The notes beneath the pieces were generated by a model, which ran no database searches, had not been told where the DNA came from, and was given only the letters and a program-made list of their open reading frames with translations. Below, in pieces: positions 17,427-24,603 of a DNA stretch of 64,000 bases. Each line of letters starts with the position of its first letter. The first letter of the stretch is position 1. Both the position numbers and the translations under genes were made by a program. This DNA is from JBAZZQ01 sp041658725. GTDB lineage: Bacteria; Planctomycetota; Phycisphaerae; JAAYCJ01. The stretch covers positions 62,001 to 126,000 of the forward strand of contig JBAZZQ010000001.1 of NCBI GenBank assembly GCA_041658725.1. The letters are read 5' to 3'.

Positions 17427-18602
17427 TCAAGCCTGTTGCTTGATAATCTTCGCCCACTCCTTCTTCTTTTTTCTCATTTCCGGAGTCACTTTGACCGGTT
17501 TGCCGGGACATTGATTCTTTGGATCGAAAAGCCAGCGGTTCTGATTGTCGCGAAGAACGGGCATCCGTTTTTCGACCCCGGGAGGGGCCATCACTCGGGT
17601 TGGTTTGTCGGAATACCAGTATCCCACGGAGGACATTTCATTGGCCAGATGATTACCGTGGCCGTGCTCGATGGTTACCTTAATCTCTTTCTGAAATCGC
17701 ACGGGATTCTCAAGGTGAAAAACGTAACTGGTCTGATATCCCCCTCGCCCGGACCATAAGGGCACGCCGGGAGCGGGAAGGGTATTTCCTTCGAAAATGG
17801 AAGACCCGTTTCGAAGAAAGGCGTTGGGTTGCATTCCCCAAGCCTGGTTGAGATAGTCTTCGCTTCCGGTTCCATGCAAATCCGGGGGCCACTTGTACCC
17901 GTCCACCCAGATCATATCATCCCCTTCGCCCCACCAGGTTCCCTGGAAATTCGTCACCGAAAGATTGCACCCGATATAATGGCCTCGCCCTTTCGTTTCC
18001 AGGATGACGTAATTGTTTTCCCAGGCGATTTTTTCTTTATTCGCCGCGTCGGCATAGATTGTATTGACGGTAATTTCCGGCCCCCAGCCGCCGAACGGAT
18101 TGGTCCGCCGAAATTCCGCGTGAAAATAACCCGTTTGGTCAGGAAGGCGCTCCAGGGTTTCGTAATCAACGTAGAAATACTGGCGATGCTCCTCTTTGCT
18201 TTGATTGATCAATTCAACAAGACACCGTTTTCGGAACGGCATACGGACATAGGAATTCAATGCGCAGCCGCCATTGAACTGATTAGGATACGGGGTGGAG
18301 GCGGTAAACAGGGCGGACTGATATGAGTTGACCATTCCATGTCCCAGACCGAAGAAATCACCCAACGGACAAATAATGCTGGGATAATCGGCGTTATCGT
18401 AGGTGATTTTAATCAAACATTCACGATAGTGGCGGTCCTGTGTCATCCAGATATGCGTGATCTGACCCGGACCCTTAATATCAGCCAGCACAGCCGACTT
18501 TCCGGCAGGGATACGCCAACTGTCGTCGTTTCGACCGGTCTTATCCCATGATGAAAAACGTCGGGTCGTGCCATTACGAAGGCAAGTAAGTTCAGATAGC
18601 AT
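17427..18602 (-). CDS. DUF2961 / glycoside hydrolase family 172 protein
   Basis: 391 residues of the DUF2961 family, now GH172, whose characterised members act on fructofuranosides and arabinofuranosides. Recognisable stretches are GPGQITHIWMT, CPLGDFFGLGHG, GWWGEGDDM-like GTWWGEGDDMIWVDG and HGTGSEDYLNQAWG, which contains a family-conserved Glu. No signal peptide is visible, so it should be cytoplasmic. An ATG with GGAG nine bases upstream gives the start. It converges with the GH4 gene; substrate is unknown. Confidence 0.85.
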   Translation of the reverse strand: MLSELTCLRNGTTRRFSSWDKTGRNDDSWRIPAGKSAVLADIKGPGQITHIWMTQDRHYRECLIKITYDNADYPSIICPLGDFFGLGHGMVNSYQSALFTASTPYPNQFNGGCALNSYVRMPFRKRCLVELINQSKEEHRQYFYVDYETLERLPDQTGYFHAEFRRTNPFGGWGPEITVNTIYADAANKEKIAWENNYVILETKGRGHYIGCNLSVTNFQGTWWGEGDDMIWVDGYKWPPDLHGTGSEDYLNQAWGMQPNAFLRNGSSIFEGNTLPAPGVPLWSGRGGYQTSYVFHLENPVRFQKEIKVTIEHGHGNHLANEMSSVGYWYSDKPTRVMAPPGVEKRMPVLRDNQNRWLFDPKNQCPGKPVKVTPEMRKKKKEWAKIIKQQA

Positions 18603-18751
18603 CGTATTTTCTCCATGTAAAGATTAAATTGGTTTCACGTTTTGACCTTTAAAACAAACTGCCAAAGGTCATCTTTCAGATATCCTATCTTATTCTTATC
18701 TATGATCATATTTCCAGTATTCTTTCTTTGCCGCGGCTATGCGTACTTTTC

Positions 18752-18780
18752 TTTACTCCCGCGGATGGGCTTGTTATAAT
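18752..18780 (+). promoter_or_regulatory. sigma70-type promoter for the MreC-like gene
   Basis: TTTACT, a 17-base spacer, and TATAAT at 18775-18780. Transcription would begin near 18787, only a few bases before the ATG at 18791, giving a near-leaderless mRNA; no ribosome site precedes that ATG. Confidence 0.6.
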
Positions 18781-18790
18781 TTCCTCCATT

Positions 18791-19732
18791 ATGATAAAAC
18801 GAACTCCGTATAATCCTTTTCCGCGTGGGCAGTTTTCACGCTTTTACAAAAATCTCAAATCGCAGAATGTTTTTATCGTTCTGATGATCGTTTCCGCTCT
18901 GGCTATCTTTTTGCCGTCCTGGCTGACCGCTCCCGCGCAGAAGGTCTGCCAGGCTTGGCTGGCGCCGGGTGGGCGGCTCACTCTGCTGGCAGCTCGAAAG
19001 ATCAAACCCTCGCCGGTTCAACCGTCCGATTCCGATGGTCCTTTGACGGATGAGCAATATAACCGAATCCTGATCACACTAAGCCTGAAACTTCAGGAAC
19101 TCGAACATGAAAACCAAAGCTTGCTTGGAATCCGTTCCGCCGTCGGACCAGGACCCGTGCTCATTCCCGCCCACGTTACCGGTTTCGACAGCCTGGGCCT
19201 TCCTTCCGTGGAGATCGACCGGGGAACCGATTCCGGTCTGAAGGAAGGTCTGCCCGTCCTGGCCACCATTCCTCTCGATCTGCTGCGGGCGGAAAATATC
19301 GATCCCAAATTGGCCCTGGCCGCCGGGATGATCGTCGGAACCATTGATTATGGACTGGGACCGTACACCGCAAGGGTCAAATTGGTCAGCGCCATGGACC
19401 CGAAAGGTCTTTTTGCCAATGTGGTCCGTTTCGTCGATGGCCGGACCGAAAAACTATGCAGGGTTCGACTTGAAGGGACAGCCAAAGGAAATAAAATAAT
19501 GGCAGTGATGGTGCTTAAAACTTACGACATTAAAGCCGGCGATTTTGTCGTTCCGGAAGATCCGCAAAAACTGAATCTGCCCGTCCAATTAGTCCTAGGC
19601 AGAGTCGAAAAAGTGGATACTCGGATGGATAATCGAATGCTCGTGGATTTGACCGTCAAGCCGTTATTTGAAAAACTCAATTTGAACAAAGTCTATATCC
19701 TGGCCCCACATATCGATCACTCCGGGGATTAG
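18791..19732 (+). CDS. MreC-like membrane protein (rod-shape determination family)
   Basis: About 313 residues: an N-terminal membrane helix (NVFIVLMIVSALAIFLPSWL), a short coiled coil (QYNRILITLSLKLQELEHENQSL) and an outside domain of beta barrels with VPAHVTGFDSLGLPSVEIDRGTDSGLKEGLPVLA-type sequence and a C-terminal KAGDFVVPEDP...LVLGRVEKV. This order is that of MreC, which links MreB or the elongasome to periplasmic cell-wall enzymes. No mreB or mreD gene is adjacent, so the role could differ. The start is the ATG at 18791, tied to a promoter 11 bases upstream. Confidence 0.65.
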   Translation: MIKRTPYNPFPRGQFSRFYKNLKSQNVFIVLMIVSALAIFLPSWLTAPAQKVCQAWLAPGGRLTLLAARKIKPSPVQPSDSDGPLTDEQYNRILITLSLKLQELEHENQSLLGIRSAVGPGPVLIPAHVTGFDSLGLPSVEIDRGTDSGLKEGLPVLATIPLDLLRAENIDPKLALAAGMIVGTIDYGLGPYTARVKLVSAMDPKGLFANVVRFVDGRTEKLCRVRLEGTAKGNKIMAVMVLKTYDIKAGDFVVPEDPQKLNLPVQLVLGRVEKVDTRMDNRMLVDLTVKPLFEKLNLNKVYILAPHIDHSGD

Positions 19733-20034
19733 CCCACCTGTTGCGTGCAAAAAATTGCACGGCTGCGCATGGCTGTCTCAACTAGGGAAAATTCTGGATT
19801 TTGGATTTTAGAGGTAGGGTCTTGGATTGAAGATAAGATGAATTCTTCCTTGAGACTGCGACAAATCTTTCGCAAATCATTAATTTCAAATATCCTGTCA
19901 TTGCTTTGTTTTATTTTGCAAGTGATTGCCTTACAAGATGTTATGTCGAATAAAATAATATTCAAAGGCAAAAGATGATCTGGTATAGAGCTTGCATTGT
20001 AAAGTAAGGTAAGAGAAAGGAGGTTATAAAAGTT
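19733..20034. other. intergenic region, no convincing gene
   Basis: Between the MreC-like gene and the 103-residue gene. Short frames on both strands lack ribosome sites and contain low-complexity TTTTGGATTTTAGAG-type sequence. The last 20 bases hold the strong AAAGGAGGTT ribosome site of the next gene. Confidence 0.5.
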
Positions 20035-20346
20035 ATGAAAGAAGATAGAACGAAAGAAAGAAAAACTGAAGTAACCTTCCGACTCCAGGATGTCTTGTGT
20101 CCCGAACAAGACGTGATCATGGCCCATCTGGAAAATGCGATCGAGGTGATTGGAAAAGTCAGGTTCTTTAGCGACGGCGGAAACCAAAAAGAGGAGTTCG
20201 TGATCGTTGAAGTTCCAGGAATAACCGTGCCCCTGGTCGTGCCGCGAGATCGAATACAGATTTTATCCGTAGGTGAAAACGAGCAACGAGCACAAATACC
20301 CTTGAGCGGTTCCAATCGGACACTTGAAGTGCGGCTTGACAAGTAA
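20035..20346 (+). CDS. small protein of unknown function (103 residues)
   Basis: I do not recognise the family. The protein is highly charged with no signal peptide or membrane segment; its C-terminal half has alternating hydrophobic strands (EEFVIVEVPGITVPLVVPRDRIQIL), suggesting a small beta domain. A near-ideal AAAGGAGGTT precedes the ATG by about 9 bases, so it is probably expressed well. It opens a cluster with the triple hairpin repeat, a small exported protein and a PEP-CTERM micro-protein. Confidence 0.7.
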   Translation: MKEDRTKERKTEVTFRLQDVLCPEQDVIMAHLENAIEVIGKVRFFSDGGNQKEEFVIVEVPGITVPLVVPRDRIQILSVGENEQRAQIPLSGSNRTLEVRLDK

Positions 20347-20352
20347 AGAGAA

Positions 20353-20658
20353 CACTCACTCGTGCGTGGGAGCGCGATGGGTGAGTTAAAAAGCTCTCTC
20401 TCTCCCTCTCAGGCTTAGGTTGCCGCAAGACAGCTTAAGCCTGCTTAAAGTCAAATCTGATCCATGTGATCAGGTAAAGATAATGATTGAAAATTTCATA
20501 GCAGATCTCTCTCTCTCCCTCTCAGGCTTGAGTTGCTCCTCCCGGGGCAGCTTAAGCCTGCTTAAAATCAATCCTGAGCCCCAGGAAAGGGTAAGGGTAG
20601 CGAGATCTCTCTCTCCCTCTCAGGCTTGAGTTGCCTTACGCAGCTTAAGCCTGTTTTT
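20353..20658 (+). ncRNA. three-copy structured repeat, candidate noncoding RNA or leader
   Basis: Three units start at about 20394, 20506 and 20606. Each has a pyrimidine tract (CTCTCTCTCTCCCTCTC) running into a hairpin with arms CAGGCTT(A/G)(A/G)GTTGC and (G)CAGCTTAAGCCTG at 20410-20443, 20523-20560 and 20621-20653. The arms pair fully only if two G-U pairs are allowed on the plus-strand RNA, which argues for RNA structure in this orientation. Loops differ in sequence and length. Units 1 and 2 then carry CTTAAA and a second small hairpin of different sequence (CTGATC/GATCAG and TCCTG/CAGGA). Unit 3 ends in TTTTTT, making it an intrinsic terminator. An ACTCAC/GTGAGT stem at 20356-20386 precedes unit 1. 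Confidence 0.6.
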
Positions 20659-20734
20659 TGAAATTTTCCGGTCAGGACCGGATGAACTAAATCGGATGGG
20701 GATTTAAAAGGCCAGGTGGCTTCTTAAGGAGTAA

Positions 20735-20953
20735 ATGATGAAAAAAGTCCTCAAACTCATGGGTCGTTACTGTTCCATCCTTATTCTCGTAATTACTTTA
20801 GGGTGCGGTTCGACGGTACAAAATTGGGCCTTCAACCAAGGATTTAACTTAGCTGGTGCCCTCATCAACGTGGTGGGTACGGTTGCGCTGGAGGCACTGT
20901 TCCCCGGTGTCGCAAGCACGACCACAACGACTACGACGACCTCTGGACTCTAG
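20735..20953 (+). CDS. small exported or lipoprotein-like protein (72 residues)
   Basis: N-terminal Lys-rich start then a hydrophobic segment ending ILVITLGCGSTV, which looks like a lipoprotein signal peptide with a non-standard lipobox (Thr-Leu-Gly-Cys, so Thr rather than Leu at -3). The remaining 45 residues hold a second hydrophobic region (LAGALINVVGTVALEALFPGVAS) and end in eight threonines and SGL. AAGGAG lies 5 bases before the first ATG. It follows the triple hairpin repeat and precedes a PEP-CTERM micro-protein. Function unknown. Confidence 0.7.
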   Translation: MMKKVLKLMGRYCSILILVITLGCGSTVQNWAFNQGFNLAGALINVVGTVALEALFPGVASTTTTTTTTSGL

Positions 20954-21010
20954 CCCCGCGTGGATAATGGTTTATGCGTGGAAGAGTGCTTTTTAAAGGA
21001 GAGACGAGTT

Positions 21011-21130
21011 ATGTTGAATACCGTACTTTGTGCGCAAGTCAATTCGGCGACTTTAATATCTATTCCCGAACCATCGACGTTGTTTTTGCTATGGATAGGT
21101 GTGTTTTACCTGTTTTTCAAGAAAAAATAA
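21011..21130 (+). CDS. 39-residue PEP-CTERM micro-protein
   Basis: A short frame with AAAGGAG about 9 bases before its ATG encodes 39 residues that are almost entirely a PEP-CTERM sorting signal: ISIPEPSTLFLLWIGVFYL followed by FFKKK. The PEP motif, hydrophobic helix and basic end are all present, but there is no exported domain and only about 16 residues precede the tag. A strong terminator follows at 21166. It may be a genuine micro-protein (a competitor or regulator of exosortase) or the reinitiated end of a lost gene. The good ribosome site and terminator favour expression. Confidence 0.65.
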   Translation: MLNTVLCAQVNSATLISIPEPSTLFLLWIGVFYLFFKKK

Positions 21131-21165
21131 CCTGAAGAACCAGGAACGAAAAGTGGAAAGAAGAG

Positions 21166-21199
21166 CCATCGCGGGAGATAATCCTGCGATGGTTTTTTT
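21166..21199 (+). terminator. intrinsic terminator of the small-gene cluster
   Basis: CCATCGC and GCGATGG form a perfect stem (with further pairing GGGA/TCCT inside) followed by TTTTTTT. Confidence 0.88.
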
Positions 21200-21282
21200 A
21201 ATTTGGAATTTTCGGGGCAACTTTTAGCAGGTATAATACGAACCGGTTTGGGCAAACAAGATTCAAGAGAGCAGGTGCGGCG

Positions 21283-22530
21283 ATGACGAAGAAGAAAAAT
21301 TGGTATCCGGTTCGTGGTTTGGGGTGGATGTTATTTTTGTTGTTCCTGGTGATAACGTTGTCGGTGGGATGTGAAAGTTTTCGCACCTGGCGGGACAAGA
21401 AGGCAATGGAGACCGAGGGGTCAGAAAGCGTAACGGTAAATCAAGGAACGACTTCGACGGGTGAAAAGAAAAAGCTCCGGTCGAATCCTCCGGTGCCAAG
21501 ACCGGCGGGGTCGATTGGGTCGGCGATTTTGATGGTGAACCGCGACTCTCTTACGGCCGACGAGGTGTTGAGGCGAGTTCGCCCCCAGTTGGAGGCCACG
21601 GCATTAACTTACAGCGAGGATGTCTATAAACGACGGGCCCAGGAACTGCTTTCCAATAATGTGCGGGATATGATTTCGGAAACTCTGCTGTATCAGGAAA
21701 TCTCCGCTCGGATTACCGAAGATCAGAACCCAGTGGTGGAAAAGGCGGTGGACAAGGAGGTGCTAAACTTAGCCACGCTGGAGGCGGGAGGGTCGAAGGT
21801 TCTGCTGGAGAAAATGCTCGCCGCGCACGGATCAACCATGGAGGATTTGAGAAAACAACTGCGAAGGCAGATCGTCACCCAGCAATATTTACGGGAAAGA
21901 ATGAAACCCAAAGTAATGGTAACACGGGATAATTTGTGGGAGTATTACCAGGGGCATCAGGATGACTTTTTAGAACCCGCGAGCGTCCACCTGCTGCTGA
22001 TCGAGATCGACGCGGAAAAATTCCTGCCTAAAGAAACCCCCTGGTCAGACGCCGACAGCATGACCCAATCCAACGCGAGGTCCAAAGCCCAGAGCCAGCT
22101 AAAATCCGCTCTGGCCAAGCTGGCGAATGGCGAAGATTTTGCCACAGCGGCCAAAGAGTTTTCCACCGCGACCAGCGGACGAGTGGGCGGGGATATGGGT
22201 TGGATATCGAAAGGAAGTTACCGGCTAAAACAGCTTGAGGATGAGGCGTTTAATCTCAATATCGGGTTGGTAAGCCGACCCATCACGATTGAAAACACAA
22301 TCTATCTGGTTAAATCCATCGGCTTTAAACCGGAGAAAAAGATTACCTTCACCGAAGCCCAGGATAAAATTCGGGGCATTTTGGAGCAGGACCTCTACCG
22401 CCGGCTGGTGATGGAGCATTTGAAAACTCTCTGGGATAAAGCACAAATCGGGTCCGTGGATTATTTTCTGGAATCGGTTTACGCCCGGCTGCCAGCCTAT
22501 GAGACACTGAGGGTGAAGAAGGGCAAATAG
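21283..22530 (+). CDS. PpiC/SurA-like peptidyl-prolyl isomerase lipoprotein
   Basis: 415 residues: a lipoprotein signal peptide ending LVITLSVGC (Cys30), a SurA-type N-terminal helical chaperone region (about 75-215), a parvulin rotamase domain (about 215-340; VHLLLIEID, GEDFATAAKEFS, GGDMGWISKG) and a C-terminal helix returning to the chaperone module. It should help fold exported proteins in the periplasm. A TATAAT at 21232-21237 is a possible -10 element. The gene stands alone, downstream of the small PEP-CTERM cluster, which it could serve. Confidence 0.88.
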   Translation: MTKKKNWYPVRGLGWMLFLLFLVITLSVGCESFRTWRDKKAMETEGSESVTVNQGTTSTGEKKKLRSNPPVPRPAGSIGSAILMVNRDSLTADEVLRRVRPQLEATALTYSEDVYKRRAQELLSNNVRDMISETLLYQEISARITEDQNPVVEKAVDKEVLNLATLEAGGSKVLLEKMLAAHGSTMEDLRKQLRRQIVTQQYLRERMKPKVMVTRDNLWEYYQGHQDDFLEPASVHLLLIEIDAEKFLPKETPWSDADSMTQSNARSKAQSQLKSALAKLANGEDFATAAKEFSTATSGRVGGDMGWISKGSYRLKQLEDEAFNLNIGLVSRPITIENTIYLVKSIGFKPEKKITFTEAQDKIRGILEQDLYRRLVMEHLKTLWDKAQIGSVDYFLESVYARLPAYETLRVKKGK

Positions 22531-22951
22531 GCAGTTGCAGATGGTGAAAAAAAACAGAAAGAAATTATCATCGTCCCAATTTCCAACGGATAACAGCAAA
22601 GTAGACCAAAAGTGTACCGTTTTTAGACCAATTTCGTTTTTTTCAAGATGTTTTGTGGGGCATCGAAAGGCGGAATATACATTGTGTCGGGTTTCGGACT
22701 AAAACCTGATTTGAACCACAGAGATCGCGGAGGACGCAGAGAAGAAAAGATTTTCAAATACGAATTTCACAAATCGACACGAATAAGAAAGATTTGTTAT
22801 TTTTAAAGAACACGGCAGGAAATGTACCGCTCTGTGTTGAGTATAACACATTTTTGCAGAAAAGCAAATTTTGGAAGGAAATATTTTTTGAACCGCCAAG
22901 CGGTATCCGTTAATCAAGAATGATGGATTTAAGAAAATCCACCCAACAAAA
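22531..22951. other. 421-base intergenic region, no gene seen
   Basis: Contains a stretch reading AACCACAGAG...GACGCAGAG near 22714-22742, a low-complexity type seen scattered in many environmental genomes. No ribosome site followed by a protein-like frame was found on either strand. Confidence 0.5.
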
Positions 22952-24532
22952 CTAATTTAATTGCAGAATTTGAGGTTTGCCGACCATTTTGATTTGAAAC
23001 ACCACGTAGAAAAGCGGATCGCGGTCAGGGTCTTGAAAGGCATCTTTCGGTTTGTCAGTATCCTCTTTATTCAAAAAGTTTTCATTTAAATAAGGATTAT
23101 CCGTCAAGGCGAGCCGTTGAACCAGGACCGTATCCGGGGGAAAAGAACCTGTGCCGTAACAATGAATTATTTCCCGTAGCGGGGATGTTCCCGTACTGGT
23201 GTAAATGTGGCCTGTCCGCTGGCAATGGAGGGCGTAGGAAATCTGGTATTCCTTTTCGTTTGGGGCCGGGTCCACGCGGCACACGCAGCTTGTGTCGATT
23301 CCTTGTATTGCCGTGTAGTAGTGGTTCGGCGGTATGTTAAGGGGATGGCTTGGATTTATTTCCACAAAGCTGCCAAGTCTCCGACTTTCATCTCCAATGT
23401 TCATGGAAACCGTTTGTTTGTCGACATGCCAAACGACACACTGAAAGTCTTTTAGTAAAACATCGAACTGGGTTTCGGACAATTTCCATTCCACCGGCTT
23501 GACGGCCGGTCGGCGAACCGGAAGGGTCAGCGTCTTTAGTTTCGGCTCTGCCGACCGGGGTACCAGGACGTAGAAGAAGGTCAACGCAATCTTGGGATAA
23601 ACCATCATCCCCAAACGGCAATGATGGTATGAATCGAGCGTGGCAACCAGGCGGTGGTCCGGGGATAGTTCCAACCGTCCCCCGGCACGCAGGTCGTAAA
23701 GACGCTTTGTCAACAGGGCCAGGATTTTTTCCTCGGCCTGCCGTGGGGTTTGGGCTTTGCCCGCCTCGATCATGTCTTGAACGCACCATCCGATGGAATA
23801 GACCCGCGTCTGGTAATCTGCCGGCCAGGTGGTGGCCGCAGAGGTTGCTTTGCTGTTTTTTTTCATTGGGGCGACCACTCCCGTTTCTTGCCTGCAATGT
23901 TCGAGGCTCGAATTTGGCGTTTGCGTTGCCGGTAGCGTGGCGGCGATGGAATTGCCACGTTTAGAGGCGATTTCAATGGTCCGAGCCCGGGTCGCGTCTT
24001 TGATGTATTTCTCAAAATCCAATTGGGCCGAGGTCTTGCCGTTCGCCCCTACGATCGGCACGTTTCGAGTGGGCAGGGAATTATCCACGACCTCGTTGAC
24101 AGGGATCGCGAAAAGGTCGGTGTACATCGCCAGCGCATCATCCTCTTGATTGTTTCTTAAAAAAAAACCGGCAAGCGAACTTTTGGCCCATAATACCCGG
24201 TATTCATTTTTAGGGTAATATCGGACAACGTGTTCGAACAGCTTTTGAGCCTTTTTGAACTGATCCGCCCCTTTGCCCTCCGTTGCCAGCGCATCGGTCC
24301 AACCCTTAAAATACTCGCCAACCAGATACATGGCCAAATCGACCTCTTCCTTCAAATTGGTCGTGTTGCCCGGTTGGGGCACCGCATTGATTAATGCCTC
24401 ATACCGATCTTTCACCTTACGATAGGGAGCGTCGTCATACCAAGGTTCGGTAGAACCAAATGCAGAGCCAGCTACCGGCCCAACGAGGAGACCGAAGATC
24501 AATGCCAAGCCAAAGGAAAATGTTGTTCGCAT
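22952..24532 (-). CDS. secreted protein of unknown function with N-terminal helical repeats
   Basis: About 526 residues beginning with a signal peptide (MRTTFSFGLALIFGLLVGPVAGSAFG). Residues 30-150 are helical and TPR-like (QFKKAQKLFEHVVRYYPKNEY...LAMYTDLF), suggesting a protein-binding scaffold; the rest is a beta-rich region I do not recognise. I chose the ATG at 24532 because it places the signal peptide at the N terminus; a longer frame to 24607 adds non-signal residues. It lies 71 bases after the sialate-esterase-like gene on the same strand and probably shares its transcript. Confidence 0.7.
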   Translation of the reverse strand: MRTTFSFGLALIFGLLVGPVAGSAFGSTEPWYDDAPYRKVKDRYEALINAVPQPGNTTNLKEEVDLAMYLVGEYFKGWTDALATEGKGADQFKKAQKLFEHVVRYYPKNEYRVLWAKSSLAGFFLRNNQEDDALAMYTDLFAIPVNEVVDNSLPTRNVPIVGANGKTSAQLDFEKYIKDATRARTIEIASKRGNSIAATLPATQTPNSSLEHCRQETGVVAPMKKNSKATSAATTWPADYQTRVYSIGWCVQDMIEAGKAQTPRQAEEKILALLTKRLYDLRAGGRLELSPDHRLVATLDSYHHCRLGMMVYPKIALTFFYVLVPRSAEPKLKTLTLPVRRPAVKPVEWKLSETQFDVLLKDFQCVVWHVDKQTVSMNIGDESRRLGSFVEINPSHPLNIPPNHYYTAIQGIDTSCVCRVDPAPNEKEYQISYALHCQRTGHIYTSTGTSPLREIIHCYGTGSFPPDTVLVQRLALTDNPYLNENFLNKEDTDKPKDAFQDPDRDPLFYVVFQIKMVGKPQILQLN

Positions 24533-24603
24533 GGAATTCTTCTGCCTAAGTAAAATAGCGGGTGAACCCGGAGTACCGGAACCACCCGCCTTACATAACT
24601 CTT

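Noticed and set aside
20420..20629. Open frame through the triple repeat encoding a Ser/Leu-rich protein
   Set aside because: Starts at TTG without a ribosome site and owes its length to CTCTCT repeats; RNA-level pairing explains the conservation better.
20394..20653. Triple repeat as a CRISPR array
   Set aside because: Only three units, spacing 98-113 bases, variable loops and spacers with their own structure, a U-tract end and no cas genes.
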